DNA from: Cohnella phaseoli
GTDB lineage: Bacteria; Bacillota; Bacilli; Paenibacillales; Paenibacillaceae
Direction: 5' to 3'
Length of the DNA stretch: 64,000 nucleotides
Assembly (NCBI RefSeq): GCF_003386235.1
Contig: NZ_QRDZ01000008.1
Location: 124,001-188,000 of the forward strand
The notes under the pieces are model-generated. The model saw nothing but the letters and a program-made list of their open reading frames with translations. It was not told the DNA's origin and ran no database searches. This document shows positions 52,089-61,322 of this stretch, piece after piece. Position numbers and translations under genes: made by a program. How positions within the stretch are numbered: the first letter of the stretch is position 1; each line of letters opens with the position of its first letter.

Positions 52089-52853
52089 CTACGGATTTGC
52101 CGGCGCGTCGCTCTTCTCCACCGTAACCTCGGCGCTGATCGCGTTCACGTAATACACATCTTCCCCGTTTTCCAGCAATATCCTCCAGGACGGCGTCGAG
52201 ACCTGCTCTTCCAGCTCATCGAAAATTTCCCCATGGTACCCGAGCCGAATCTCCTTAATGACCGATCCCGCAGGCAGGTTTCTCTCGATGACTTTAGCCA
52301 ACGCCTTGGCCGCCGAAAGCACCTGCTGATCTTTGGCGCCGGCAAGCGGCTTGATTTCGACCAGTTCCTGCGTATAGGCCCGAATTCTCTGGTCGCTGTA
52401 GAATAAATTCAGATGGATATCGAACATCGGCCAGCCGCCCTCCATCCGGTTAAAAACGAAGTAGAAGCCTTCCCGGCTTCCGGGCTGGTCGAGCGCATAC
52501 TTGTCCAACTCCGGGATGACGCCGCCTAGCACCTTTAACAATTCTTCGCCAAATACGATGCGTGTCTCCGGAGGCGATACAATCTGCTTCCCCGCAGCCA
52601 CGTCGTGCGTCGCCGACTGTTTAAAGATGTAGCTGATTTCGCGCATGTTCGGAGTCTCAGTAGGAATTTTAGCATTGTCGGCCACTTGGATGTTGTTTTC
52701 TCGCATAAACTGAATCGTCTCCGGGGGAAGGGACGTCCAGTTGGCCGTCGTATTCAGTCGTTCGCGCCACTCGGTCCACAGCTGATAACCCAATACGATA
52801 TTCAGCAGCAAAAAGGATACGATCAGCACGTTCTTGGCCCGTCTCCAGTCCAT
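52089..52853 (-). CDS. walI: WalK regulator WalI (YycI)
   Basis: A 254-residue protein with one N-terminal TM (RAKNVLIVSFLLLNIVLGYQ) and an extracellular YycH-like domain. With WalH it forms a membrane complex that restrains the WalK kinase. ATG start, 31 bases after walH. Confidence 0.92.
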   Translation of the reverse strand: MDWRRAKNVLIVSFLLLNIVLGYQLWTEWRERLNTTANWTSLPPETIQFMRENNIQVADNAKIPTETPNMREISYIFKQSATHDVAAGKQIVSPPETRIVFGEELLKVLGGVIPELDKYALDQPGSREGFYFVFNRMEGGWPMFDIHLNLFYSDQRIRAYTQELVEIKPLAGAKDQQVLSAAKALAKVIERNLPAGSVIKEIRLGYHGEIFDELEEQVSTPSWRILLENGEDVYYVNAISAEVTVEKSDAPANP

Positions 52854-52884
52854 CCCTCTCCTCCTTCCTCGCCTCTTCTACGGT

Positions 52885-54210
52885 TTACTTCTTCGTTCCT
52901 TCGGCCAAAATCGAATCGGCCACGATCATGACCTCCCCGCTCGCGAGCCGTACCGCCCACACCGGGGTCAGAATCATCTTGTCCTCTTTCTTTTCCGGAC
53001 GAAAGGCCGGGAACAGCGCCTCGACCTTCCCTCCGGCCGACTCCAGAATCGCACGCAGCTCGCTGCCGCCGGGCAGCTTCCTGACCTTCTTGTTCACTAC
53101 CTCTCGGTCAAGCATAATCAACGATCGGGCATAAGAAGTGACCAATCCCCGCTGCAGCGTCATCTGGATATAGCCGAAATTCATCGCGGTCCCCGACACG
53201 ATCGGAACATCGCGGTAATATTGCTGAAACCGGATGTTGCCGTTGTTGTCGACCGGGTCGTTCCCATGGGCCAGAGCGTACTTGGAATTCCCTCCTCCGT
53301 TCTGATCGGAATTCCAACCTCCATGCTGATTAACGAAGCTGACGGCGGCGATCACGTTCTCGACGAGTTCATCGGCGCCCTCGGTCGGCGCGATCGGGTC
53401 CGTATAGGAAAGCCATGTGCCCTCCTGCTCGATCTTCATCGCCCGTTTGGCGTCGTTGTAGAACGCGCCGCTCGGGATCGCCCGCACACTGCTTGCGTCG
53501 AATAGAAAATTATCCTGCATCTGTTCCGCCGTATAGCGATCGTAAGGCACTTCCATGCTCAGCATCCGGGAGACCGGATGCTCCGGAATGTAGATCTCTT
53601 CGCCAAAGACGACATATGAGTCCCAGTACTGCCCGAAGCCGACATAGCCCTCCACATCCAAGACGGCTAAGTCCGCTTTCTGAGCTTCATATACGTTGCG
53701 GCCGTCCGAGCTGAAGAAGTACGTCCGGACTTCGTCGCGAAGCTTGCTCGTATAGATCCAGATCCGGTCAATCGAATCGCGAGAGAACAGGAAATCTCCG
53801 TCAATCTTGAATAATCGCTGCAGCAGCTCGAACGGAATCGCCCGGCCGAAGCGCAGCTCGATTCCCTGGTTCTCCCGGGCAATCTGATCCCAATCAACGG
53901 ATCTTATCGAGTCCCGCTGCAAGCTTTTGAACTCGCGGCTGCGCAGCTTCTCCAGAATCAGATTGTAGTACGGAACGGTGCTCGGATAGAACACGGTATG
54001 CCTGTCCTCTCCCAGATGAACGACAAGCTGCTCTGGGAAGATTAGATCCTTCACCTCTGACTCTGTGCCAAGCGGTTCCGTCTTTACGTAATCCAGCTCG
54101 GTCTTCACCTTCGCCTCCAAGAAAGGCTTGCTGTAGGCCAGCAAATAACTTTGATAGAGGCTGACCACGACGAGCAGGAACAGCAGCACCGATTTGCCTT
54201 TCTCGATCAT
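52885..54210 (-). CDS. walH: WalK regulator WalH (YycH)
   Basis: A 441-residue protein with one N-terminal TM (GKSVLLFLLVVVSLYQSYLL) and a large extracellular YycH domain. It overlaps walK by four bases (ATGA), so translation is coupled. It binds WalI and WalK in the membrane. Confidence 0.92.
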   Translation of the reverse strand: MIEKGKSVLLFLLVVVSLYQSYLLAYSKPFLEAKVKTELDYVKTEPLGTESEVKDLIFPEQLVVHLGEDRHTVFYPSTVPYYNLILEKLRSREFKSLQRDSIRSVDWDQIARENQGIELRFGRAIPFELLQRLFKIDGDFLFSRDSIDRIWIYTSKLRDEVRTYFFSSDGRNVYEAQKADLAVLDVEGYVGFGQYWDSYVVFGEEIYIPEHPVSRMLSMEVPYDRYTAEQMQDNFLFDASSVRAIPSGAFYNDAKRAMKIEQEGTWLSYTDPIAPTEGADELVENVIAAVSFVNQHGGWNSDQNGGGNSKYALAHGNDPVDNNGNIRFQQYYRDVPIVSGTAMNFGYIQMTLQRGLVTSYARSLIMLDREVVNKKVRKLPGGSELRAILESAGGKVEALFPAFRPEKKEDKMILTPVWAVRLASGEVMIVADSILAEGTKK

Positions 54211-56030
54211 GCGCTCTCACTTCCTTCCGGCACGATCGGCAGTTGCACGGTCACGACGGTTCCGACGTTCGACTCGGAGTCGATCGTCATCGACCCGCCG
54301 TGCGCGCGCACAATTTCCCGGGCAATCGATAGCCCCAATCCCGTGCCGCCCATATTCCTCGAACGCGCCTTATCGACGCGATAGAACCTTTCGAAGATGC
54401 GGGGAAGATCCTTCTTCGGAATACCGATTCCGGTATCCTTGATCGCGATCGCCAGCTGGCCGTCTCCATTCGTTGTAGCCGTAATATCGATCGAACCGCC
54501 GTCCAGCGTATACTTGATCGCGTTCGAGACAAGGTTGTCCAGTACTTGATCGATGCCGTCCCGATCCAGCATTGCCGTCTTACGCGTCTCCTCCACCTTC
54601 ACCGATACGGTGATCGCCTTCTGCCTCAATTGAAAGGAGAAGCGATCAACGACCTCTTCCAGCATTTCAAGCAGATCCACATTTTGGCGCAGCAACTGAT
54701 TACGGCGAGAATCGAAACGGGACAGGTGCAATAGATCTGTAACCAGTCGGATCATTCGCTCTGTCTCGCTGCGAATGACGCCGACGAAGCGGTCCGCAAG
54801 CGGCGGCTCGTTCAGCGCGCCTTCGCTCAGTGCCTCCGCATAGCTCTTGATCGTCGTCAGCGGCGTTCTCAGCTCGTGGGACACGTTCGCGACGAACTCC
54901 CGACGGGACTGCTCCAGCATCTCCGCTTCCGTGACGTCCTGCAACACTGCGATCGCTCCTACGACTCCCTTATCCCTGCGCCGGATCGGCGTTAGAGTGA
55001 CCCGGTAGATCTCGTCTTCCGTGCTTTCCTCCGTCTCCCGATGCAGCAGCATGGACGATTCATTGCCCTGCAGCGTTTCCGCAATCGGCTCCCGCTCGAT
55101 GCCAAGCGCCTGGGACAGCGTAATTCCGTCCCGCGGCTCCTGAAGTCCGAGCATCGCCCTCGCCCGACGATTCGTGACGATGACGCCGCCCACCTCGTCG
55201 GTAGCCAGCACCCCGTCGCTCATGTTCGAGAGTATCGACGCCAGCTTCTCTTTCTCTTCCTCGTTCAAGGCCAGCGCGTCGCTCAGCCGATCGGTCATCT
55301 CGTTAAAAGCGATGCTGAGCTGACCGATCTCGTCCTTGCCGAACACCGGTACCCGCTCGTCGAATCGCCCTTCCGCCACCGCTCCCGCTTGGCGGGTCAG
55401 CGCTTTAATCGGCGAGGTTATCGTTCCTGCGAGCAGGACGCCTAGCACCGCCGTGAGGCCAAGTGCGATCAGCGTCGCCGAGACGAAAATACGGTTGATA
55501 TCCTCCATCGTCCGATACAGTTCGCTCATCGAAGCGACGATGTAGACCGCTCCGACGATTTTATCGCCGCTAAAAATCGGCTTGGCGATGACCTTGTTAC
55601 GGACGTTGCTTTCGTCAATAATCTCTTCCTCGTTGTTCCGCACGCCCTGAAGCGCCCGGCTGACGAGCAGGGACGTATTTTTGCGGCCGATGTACGATTG
55701 ATGGTTGCTGGATGTCGCCAGTACCTTGCCGCCGGCGTCCAGCACCTGCACCTCGGCCCCGCTGTAGGTTAAGAAGTTGCTGACCAGAGCGCTCAGGTTC
55801 ACCTCGGCGCCCGTCGGCAAACTCCCTTCGCTATTGGCATTCGATGTGGAGAGCACCGTTGTCAGCATATTCGCCTGACTGTCCAGAGTACTTGAGAACG
55901 TGTTGATCAGCGATGTTTTCATCGTACTGATGAAATACACTCCGATTAGTTGAACCGCAATCAGAATAAGCAGCAGCACCATCATAATCAACTTAATTTG
56001 AATGCTGCGGAAAAAACGAACGCCTCTCAT
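54207..56030 (-). CDS. walK: Essential sensor histidine kinase WalK (YycG/VicK)
   Basis: A 607-residue kinase: two TMs flanking a Cache-type extracellular sensor (about 35-180), HAMP, PAS (about 265-370), HisKA with [13 protein letters not shown], and HATPase with [10 protein letters not shown] and [13 protein letters not shown]. It senses cell-wall state and phosphorylates WalR to control autolysins. It overlaps walR and walH by four bases each. Confidence 0.96.
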   Translation of the reverse strand: MRGVRFFRSIQIKLIMMVLLLILIAVQLIGVYFISTMKTSLINTFSSTLDSQANMLTTVLSTSNANSEGSLPTGAEVNLSALVSNFLTYSGAEVQVLDAGGKVLATSSNHQSYIGRKNTSLLVSRALQGVRNNEEEIIDESNVRNKVIAKPIFSGDKIVGAVYIVASMSELYRTMEDINRIFVSATLIALGLTAVLGVLLAGTITSPIKALTRQAGAVAEGRFDERVPVFGKDEIGQLSIAFNEMTDRLSDALALNEEEKEKLASILSNMSDGVLATDEVGGVIVTNRRARAMLGLQEPRDGITLSQALGIEREPIAETLQGNESSMLLHRETEESTEDEIYRVTLTPIRRRDKGVVGAIAVLQDVTEAEMLEQSRREFVANVSHELRTPLTTIKSYAEALSEGALNEPPLADRFVGVIRSETERMIRLVTDLLHLSRFDSRRNQLLRQNVDLLEMLEEVVDRFSFQLRQKAITVSVKVEETRKTAMLDRDGIDQVLDNLVSNAIKYTLDGGSIDITATTNGDGQLAIAIKDTGIGIPKKDLPRIFERFYRVDKARSRNMGGTGLGLSIAREIVRAHGGSMTIDSESNVGTVVTVQLPIVPEGSESA

Positions 56031-56767
56031 CCGTAGTAACCGCCCGCCATCTTCGGATTGCGCACCAAATACCCCAGCCCGCGCCGTGTCAAAATAATTT
56101 CCGGCCGGCTCGGATCATCCTCCAACTTCTCCCGCAAACGACGAATCGTCACATCCACCGTGCGCACGTCTCCGAAATATTCGAACCCCCATACCGCTTG
56201 CAGCAAATGCTCGCGCGTCATGACCTTCCCGCTGTTTTTCGCCAGATAGTGCACAAGCTCGAATTCCCGATGAGTCAGATCGAGCGGCTGGCCGTTCTTG
56301 TACACGACGTACATATCGGTATCGATAAACAAATTGAAAAGGCGAATACCCTGCCGCTCCGCTTCCGGCTCGGCTTCCTCATCGGAACGCGTCGCCTCCA
56401 CATTGCGCTGACGGCGCAGATGAGCCTTCACCCTCGCCAGCAGTTCTCTCGTTCCGAACGGCTTGGTCACGTAATCGTCGGCGCCAAGCTCCAGCCCGAG
56501 CACCTTGTCGATCTCGTTGTCTTTGGCCGTCAGCATAATGATCGGCACAGACAGGCGCGTCCGCACTTCCCGGCACACGTCCATGCCGTCCTTGATCGGC
56601 AGCATCAGGTCGAGCAGAATCAGATCCGGCTCTTCCTCGAACGCCAGCCGCACCGCAGCTTCCCCGTCGAAAGCGCAGACGACCTCGTAGCCTTCCTTCT
56701 CCAAATTAAACTTCAGAATATCCGCGATCGGTCGTTCATCGTCGACGACCAAAATTTTACCCAACAT
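56027..56767 (-). CDS. walR: Essential response regulator WalR (YycF/VicR)
   Basis: A 246-residue OmpR-type regulator: [20 protein letters not shown], phosphorylation site [13 protein letters not shown], and a winged helix with [20 protein letters not shown]. The ATG at 56767 with GGAGG 11 bases upstream begins the conserved start; a GTG three codons earlier sits too close to the binding site. First gene of walRKHIJ. Confidence 0.96.
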   Translation of the reverse strand: MLGKILVVDDERPIADILKFNLEKEGYEVVCAFDGEAAVRLAFEEEPDLILLDLMLPIKDGMDVCREVRTRLSVPIIMLTAKDNEIDKVLGLELGADDYVTKPFGTRELLARVKAHLRRQRNVEATRSDEEAEPEAERQGIRLFNLFIDTDMYVVYKNGQPLDLTHREFELVHYLAKNSGKVMTREHLLQAVWGFEYFGDVRTVDVTIRRLREKLEDDPSRPEIILTRRGLGYLVRNPKMAGGYYG

Positions 56768-57009
56768 GGTTTGCACCGCCTCCCTATTCTCGGAAGCTAA
56801 TCCTATCCTTCTATCTTAACATAATGCGGGCGCTACCCCAACGATGGATATAAGCTCCTCCTCGCCATGATAATTTGATCTTCCCGCCAAGTTTCATCTG
56901 CAGACAGTGAGGGTTCTCTAGACCTTCGGTGACCTGTTGTATGGTTCTTTATTCGATTAATTGCAAGTCACGTTTGGTAAATAGGCGCTTAAAAGTCAAT
57001 TATCCATGG

Positions 57010-57033
57010 TATAATATAGCTAGACAGTCTAGC
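57010..57033 (+). promoter_or_regulatory. Promoter and operator of the toxin-antitoxin pair
   Basis: TATAAT at 57010-57015 is followed at once by the perfect palindrome GCTAGAC-A-GTCTAGC (57019-57033), 18 bases before the antitoxin ATG. This is the expected autorepression site for a Phd/YefM antitoxin. Confidence 0.75.
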
Positions 57034-57051
57034 CGAATGGAGGGCTACAGG

Positions 57052-57297
57052 ATGCAATGGCAACTTCAGGATGCGAAAAACCAGTTAAGCTCCGTTGTCA
57101 AAAGAGCAACGGATGAAGGTCCCCAAATCATCAGCGTTCGAGGGAGACCGGCGGCTATCGTCTTGTCAATGGAGGAGTATCATCGTCTAACGAAGCCCAA
57201 AACTCGATTGACAGATTTTTTTAAGAACTCACCTTTTCGCGAACTTGAGCTTGACCTTGAAAGAAACCAAGACGTTCCGCGAGAGGTAGAACTATGA
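57052..57297 (+). CDS. Phd/YefM-type antitoxin
   Basis: An 81-residue protein: MQWQLQDAKNQLSSVVKRA and ISVRGRPAAIVLSMEEYHRL match the Phd/YefM DNA-binding part; the acidic tail (ELELDLERNQDVPREVEL) should wrap the toxin. The ATG at 57052 follows GGAGGGCTACAGG. Its stop overlaps the toxin ATG by four bases. Confidence 0.9.
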   Translation: MQWQLQDAKNQLSSVVKRATDEGPQIISVRGRPAAIVLSMEEYHRLTKPKTRLTDFFKNSPFRELELDLERNQDVPREVEL

Positions 57298-57713
57298 AGT
57301 ATCTCCTAGATACAAATGTAATTTCAGAACTTATAAAAAAGGAACCTAATTTGGGCGTGTTGAATTGGATAGATGAACGCGATGAGTCCGCATTGTTTCT
57401 AAGCGTGATCACATTCGGTGAATTACAAAAAGGAATTAGCAAATTAAGCGATAAAGATCGTGCAGCACGGCTACAAGTATGGATCGATCAAGATTTAACC
57501 GAACGATTCCACGGACGTACCCTTTCCCTTGATTTAAATATTCTGATGACATGGGGACAAATCCAAGGAAATTCAGAAAAAGGTGGCATTGCACTTCCTG
57601 TAATGGATAGTCTAATTGCTGCCACCGCAATTACCCACAACCTTACTGTTGTCACTCGAAATGTGAAAGATATAGAACGCTGTCAGGTTCCTGTCTGTAA
57701 CCCCTGGATATAA
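57294..57713 (+). CDS. VapC-like PIN-domain toxin
   Basis: A 139-residue PIN ribonuclease: YLLDTNVISEL (first Asp), SVITFGELQKG (Glu), and PVMDSLIAATAI (later Asp) give the metal-binding acids. It cleaves tRNA or other RNA until bound by the antitoxin. Coupled by ATGA overlap and followed by a terminator. Confidence 0.92.
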   Translation: MKYLLDTNVISELIKKEPNLGVLNWIDERDESALFLSVITFGELQKGISKLSDKDRAARLQVWIDQDLTERFHGRTLSLDLNILMTWGQIQGNSEKGGIALPVMDSLIAATAITHNLTVVTRNVKDIERCQVPVCNPWI

Positions 57714-57715
57714 CT

Positions 57716-57757
57716 GAGTCCGTGGAGCGATTCAGCTTCCACGGACTCGGTTTATTT
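57716..57757 (+). terminator. Terminator of the toxin-antitoxin operon
   Basis: GAGTCCGTGGA pairs perfectly with TCCACGGACTC, followed by GGTTTATTT. Confidence 0.85.
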
Positions 57758-57772
57758 GGCATATCTAGAAGC

Positions 57773-58357
57773 TTAGGTTTGGCTTCCTTCTTTAATATAC
57801 GTCTTCACTGAAGGCGGCTGATAGGCCCGGAACTTGTCCAGTAATCCCGCAGGGCCGGTATCCGCCAACACCATGGAGGCGTATTTATCTTGGAGGAACT
57901 GCTGTTCGTTCATATGCCGGAAAAATTGCAGCATCAGATCGAAATACCCGTTGATGTTCAAAATGCCGCAAGGCTTGCCGTGCAGCCCTAGCTGCGCCCA
58001 CGTGAATATCTCGAAAAACTCCTCCATCGTCCCCGGGCCGCCTGGGAGAGCAATAAAACCTTCGGCGAGCTCCGACATTTTCGTTTTTCTCTCATGCATG
58101 GAGTTCACAACGATCAGCTCCGTCAAGCCGCGATGGGCGATCTCCCTATCCTGCAGCATTTTCGGAAGCACGCCGATCACCTTGCCGCCCGCTTCCAGCA
58201 CGGCATCCGCAGCCGTACCCATAATTCCCACGCTTGCTCCTCCGTAGATGAGCGTAATTCCCTGCTTGGCCAGCTCTTGTCCCAGTTCGATGGCGCCTTC
58301 TTTGTAGGAGGGCGAAGCTCCCATACTGGAGCCGCAAAATACCGCTACACTCTTCAC
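57773..58357 (-). CDS. LOG family phosphoribohydrolase
   Basis: A 194-residue Rossmann-like protein with YGGASVGIMG and the family motif PGGPGTMEEFFE. LOG proteins release free bases from nucleoside 5'-monophosphates (cytokinin activation in plants, and related reactions in bacteria). Monocistronic. Confidence 0.92.
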   Translation of the reverse strand: MKSVAVFCGSSMGASPSYKEGAIELGQELAKQGITLIYGGASVGIMGTAADAVLEAGGKVIGVLPKMLQDREIAHRGLTELIVVNSMHERKTKMSELAEGFIALPGGPGTMEEFFEIFTWAQLGLHGKPCGILNINGYFDLMLQFFRHMNEQQFLQDKYASMVLADTGPAGLLDKFRAYQPPSVKTYIKEGSQT

Positions 58358-58555
58358 TGCTATCCCTCAAATCGAATTAATGTTCTCCACAAAAGTATAT
58401 CGAAGTGCATGAGGCAATTCCATCGATAGTACAAAAGGGGCACTTCTACACACAAAATGCCCTCCGGGATCGAAGGGCTTCGGCCTGCATTGCTTTTTTC
58501 TTTATTCATGGAGTTCTAGGGCCGGATGTCTTTTAACTTGAACGCTCTAGGCTTG

Positions 58556-58882
58556 GCCAACACGCTTGCAGCCGCATAACATCGCGATTGGACGCTCTAA
58601 GCTTAGCCAGCACGCTTGCAGCCACCCAACAATCGCGATTGGACGCTCTAAGCTTGACCAGCACTCTTGCAGCCACCCAACAATCGCGATTGGACGCTCT
58701 AAGCTTAGCCAGCACGCTTGCAGCCGCCCAACAATCGCGATTGAACACTCTAAGTTTGGCCAGCACGCTTGCAGCCACCCAACAATCGCGATTAGACGCT
58801 CTAAGCTTGGCCAACACGCTTGCACCCGTGTAAAATCGCGGCTGAATGCTCTAAGCTTGGCCAGCACTCTTGCAGCCACCCA
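58556..58882. repeat. Tandem array of 51-bp repeats (about 6.5 units)
   Basis: Units start at 58556, 58606, 58657, 58708, 58759, 58810 and a partial one at 58860. Most are 51 bases; units 1 and 6 are 50. Each unit has GCCAGCACGCTTGCAGCC, and the central ones have two perfect palindromes, CAATCGCGATTG and CTAAGCTTAG or a close form. Because 51 is divisible by three, long false frames arise on both strands. The array runs to the stop codon of the DUF6809-like gene. Confidence 0.95.
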
Positions 58883-58883
58883 G

Positions 58884-59186
58884 TTACTCGGACAACACCT
58901 CAATCATCAAAGACGCTCCGAGCTTAAAACCATGCTCAAATGAGGCTTCCAGGTCCATGGCGATCGTCTGGATGCGCAGGTCGAGCAACTCCTCCAACTG
59001 CTTATATTCCTCCCCCGTCAATCGCTTTTTCCATATACCTAACTCCTCTGCAACCCTGCGTCCAATTTCTCGGTATGCCGTATTTTTCGATATGATCTGC
59101 GCTACGGGACAGAGGTCCCCATTGTAGAGCTCCTGTACGATGCTTTTCATAACATCCGCCATCTCCCTTCGCCATATCACGACCAT
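58884..59186 (-). CDS. DUF6809-like small protein
   Basis: Up to 100 residues, helical: LYNGDLCPVAQIISKNTAYR and EYKQLEELLDLRIQTIAMDL. Similar proteins occur beside small XRE regulators in Firmicutes. The start is uncertain; the ATG at 59150 has GGGAG at 12 bases, while 59186 lacks a clear site. It faces the XRE gene across two matching operators, so it is probably repressed by it. Its 3' end abuts the 51-bp array. Confidence 0.7.
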   Translation of the reverse strand: MVVIWRREMADVMKSIVQELYNGDLCPVAQIISKNTAYREIGRRVAEELGIWKKRLTGEEYKQLEELLDLRIQTIAMDLEASFEHGFKLGASLMIEVLSE

Positions 59187-59201
59187 TCATCAACTTAAGT
59201 A

Positions 59202-59243
59202 TAGCGATAATATCGCTAAAAATAAATAGCGATCATTTCGCTA
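59202..59243. promoter_or_regulatory. Two operator palindromes between divergent genes
   Basis: TAGCGATAATATCGCTA (59202-59218, perfect palindrome) and TAGCGATCATTTCGCTA (59227-59243, near-perfect), 25 bases apart centre to centre. They are the likely binding sites of the adjacent XRE regulator. Confidence 0.8.
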
Positions 59244-59272
59244 AAATATACTTATCTTGAGGTGAGCTATTG

Positions 59273-59500
59273 GTGATCTATGAGAGAATTCGAAGTCTCA
59301 GGGAAGATAAAGATATGACACAGACGCAAATGGCCGCTATCCTTAACTGCAGTCAGCGAATATACAGCAACTATGAACGGGGCGAGGCTAACATACCTAT
59401 TGCGATTTTGGTAAAGATGGCCGATCTGCATCAAACCAGCATAGACTACTTGCTGAACCGGACTGACCGCAAAGAACCTTACCCGCCTAAAAAGAAATAA
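59273..59500 (+). CDS. XRE-family HTH regulator
   Basis: A 75-residue Cro/C1-type protein: RIRSLREDKDMTQTQMAAIL, then CSQRIYSNYERGEANIPIAI and a tail of basic residues. GAGGTGAG 7 bases before the GTG at 59273 supports that start (a TTG one codon earlier also fits). It probably represses itself and the divergent DUF6809-like gene. Confidence 0.88.
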   Translation: MIYERIRSLREDKDMTQTQMAAILNCSQRIYSNYERGEANIPIAILVKMADLHQTSIDYLLNRTDRKEPYPPKKK

Positions 59501-59536
59501 ACGCCGCATTCCTGTTGCTCCAGGATGCGGCGTTTC
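59501..59536. terminator. Terminator between XRE and M23 genes
   Basis: ACGCCGCAT(T)CCTG pairs with CAGGATGCGGCGT (one bulge), with AATAA to the left and TTTCG to the right, serving both convergent genes. Confidence 0.85.
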
Positions 59537-59559
59537 GTATATTATTAGAAGTTTCTTTC

Positions 59560-61128
59560 CTACAAGTAACTAGTCGGATTCTTCAACTTGCCGTTCAGAT
59601 GAACCTCAAAGTGAAGGTGAGTGCCTGTGGAGCGGCCCGTGCTGCCCATGACGCCGATGGAGTCGCCTTTTTCCACGACCTGGCCCTTCTTCACCTTAAC
59701 GCTCTTCATGTGCCCGTAGGTCGTTTTGAAGCCGTTGCCGTGATCGATAATAACCGCATTGCCGAGTCCGCCGGACTTGTAGCCCGCGAATTCGACGACG
59801 CCCTCGTCGGCCGCCATAATGTTGCTCTTGCCGATCATATCGATGCCGTTATGGCTTCTGCCCCATCTCTTGCCCATATAGCTGGTAATACGAGCGCCGG
59901 ATACCGGCCAGATGAACTTGCCCGAGCCTACGCCGCGAATGACCTTCGTTCCCTTGAGGATAACCGTTGGAATCGGCTCTATCAGGACTTGGCGAGCAAT
60001 CTGCTCTTCCTCGATCAGCGCTCCGTTGCGCTTCAGCAGCTTGTAGGTGACCTGTTGACTGCCTTCTTTGCCTTCCTTGAGCACCTTCTGCTGGCCGAGC
60101 TTCATCGAATCGCTCTTCTGATATTCAATCGGCGGCTCGATGACCTCGATCTCCGTCACCTCTTCTTCGGAGTTGACGTTCAGAATCGGCGGCTCTTCCT
60201 GAGACAGATCCAACACATCGCCGATATTAATAAAATCGTTCTTAATCCATTTGTTATTCGTATAGATCAATTCTTCGGAAATGTTCAGCTTCGCCGCGAT
60301 GCAGCCAATGCAATCGCCTTTCTTGACCGTATAAGTCCGCGGAATCGGTTCGCCTTCCGTCAGCGTCTTGAACAGCTCTTCCGGATCGGATAGCTGTTTT
60401 GCGTCAATGACGTCCTCGACCGTCTCCACCTTCTCCGCGAAGGATACGGCGGTAACGACCCGCTTCGGTTTGTCCTCTGCCGCCTTCGCTTCGTCTGCAC
60501 CGGCCGCGTTCACGGACAGAGAGCGCACTTCCATATCCCCTTGCTTGGCTACAAGCCTGGCCGGAGCATACTTGTTCTTCACCCGCTGCAACAGCTTCTT
60601 GGCCGTAGCCTCATCCCGAACGACGCCGACGACTTCGCCTTCTACGACTACTTTGACGCCTACGGCATGAGTTTTAAGCATCCCTTCAAGACGATTCAGC
60701 GTCGCCTCGTCGTCGGTCTGCTTCTTGTATGCCCTTTCAGCCGCGAAGGTGACCTGATTGTCGTTCAACACCAGCTGAGCGGGGGTATCTGCGTGCTTCA
60801 GCTCTTCGATCTTATCCGCGATCAACTGATCCACTTTCTCCTGGCTGCTGATCTCTCCCGCCACTTCGCCGTTAACCAGAACCTGATAGTAATCTACCTT
60901 ATTGGCTTCGACATAATTGAATCCTATGACTCCTGCCGCTATAACGGCGGCTATGCTGCAGGACGCTATGATAATCGGTTTACGATATTTGCGTACAGAA
61001 TGCGTTTCTTGTGCTGTGATCCCCGTACCGTTGTTTCCGTTCCTTTGCGCGAATTGAACGAACCGGAAGGTTTGCCGCGCTGCGGCAAGGATTTTCCGGA
61101 TCCGATTCGTTCCCCTAAAATCGGCCAT
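59560..61128 (-). CDS. LysM-G5-M23 cell-wall endopeptidase
   Basis: A 522-residue protein. One TM near 52-72, a long extracellular region, a LysM domain (TYTVKKGDCIGCIAAKLNIS, about 285-330), a G5-like segment and a C-terminal M23 domain with HNGIDM and HLHFEV zinc ligands. It should cleave peptidoglycan cross-links at the outer surface. Similar proteins occur near the wal region in Paenibacillus and may be WalR targets. Confidence 0.92.
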   Translation of the reverse strand: MADFRGTNRIRKILAAARQTFRFVQFAQRNGNNGTGITAQETHSVRKYRKPIIIASCSIAAVIAAGVIGFNYVEANKVDYYQVLVNGEVAGEISSQEKVDQLIADKIEELKHADTPAQLVLNDNQVTFAAERAYKKQTDDEATLNRLEGMLKTHAVGVKVVVEGEVVGVVRDEATAKKLLQRVKNKYAPARLVAKQGDMEVRSLSVNAAGADEAKAAEDKPKRVVTAVSFAEKVETVEDVIDAKQLSDPEELFKTLTEGEPIPRTYTVKKGDCIGCIAAKLNISEELIYTNNKWIKNDFINIGDVLDLSQEEPPILNVNSEEEVTEIEVIEPPIEYQKSDSMKLGQQKVLKEGKEGSQQVTYKLLKRNGALIEEEQIARQVLIEPIPTVILKGTKVIRGVGSGKFIWPVSGARITSYMGKRWGRSHNGIDMIGKSNIMAADEGVVEFAGYKSGGLGNAVIIDHGNGFKTTYGHMKSVKVKKGQVVEKGDSIGVMGSTGRSTGTHLHFEVHLNGKLKNPTSYL

Positions 61129-61322
61129 GATCTTCCCCTTTTCCCTTGCTTTCGGTGTTCTTCGTCTCCGGTTGTGGCGTTTGCTTGTACCTCACTTTAG
61201 CATAGGTCTTAGGACTCTATCAACCTTTTGAACGGATTAGAATTATGAAAAATGGAAAGAACCGCCGGTTGACAGCACCGGCGGCCATAATTCTTGAAAG
61301 CGTTTTATGTGTTGATGCGACG
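61129..61322. other. Intergenic region with a minus-strand terminator
   Basis: It contains the M23 promoter and, at 61260-61286, a hairpin (CCGCCGGT/ACCGGCGG) whose minus-strand tail is TTCTTTCCATTTTTC. That would stop the transcript arriving from 61323. Confidence 0.55.

Noticed and set aside
58556..58882. CRISPR array
   Set aside because: The whole 51-bp unit is conserved, with no variable spacers, and there are no cas genes.
58533..58943. Open frames with repeated 17-residue units on both strands in the 51-bp array
   Set aside because: They arise because the repeat length is a multiple of three; no binding sites or start codons fit, and several frames are open at once.
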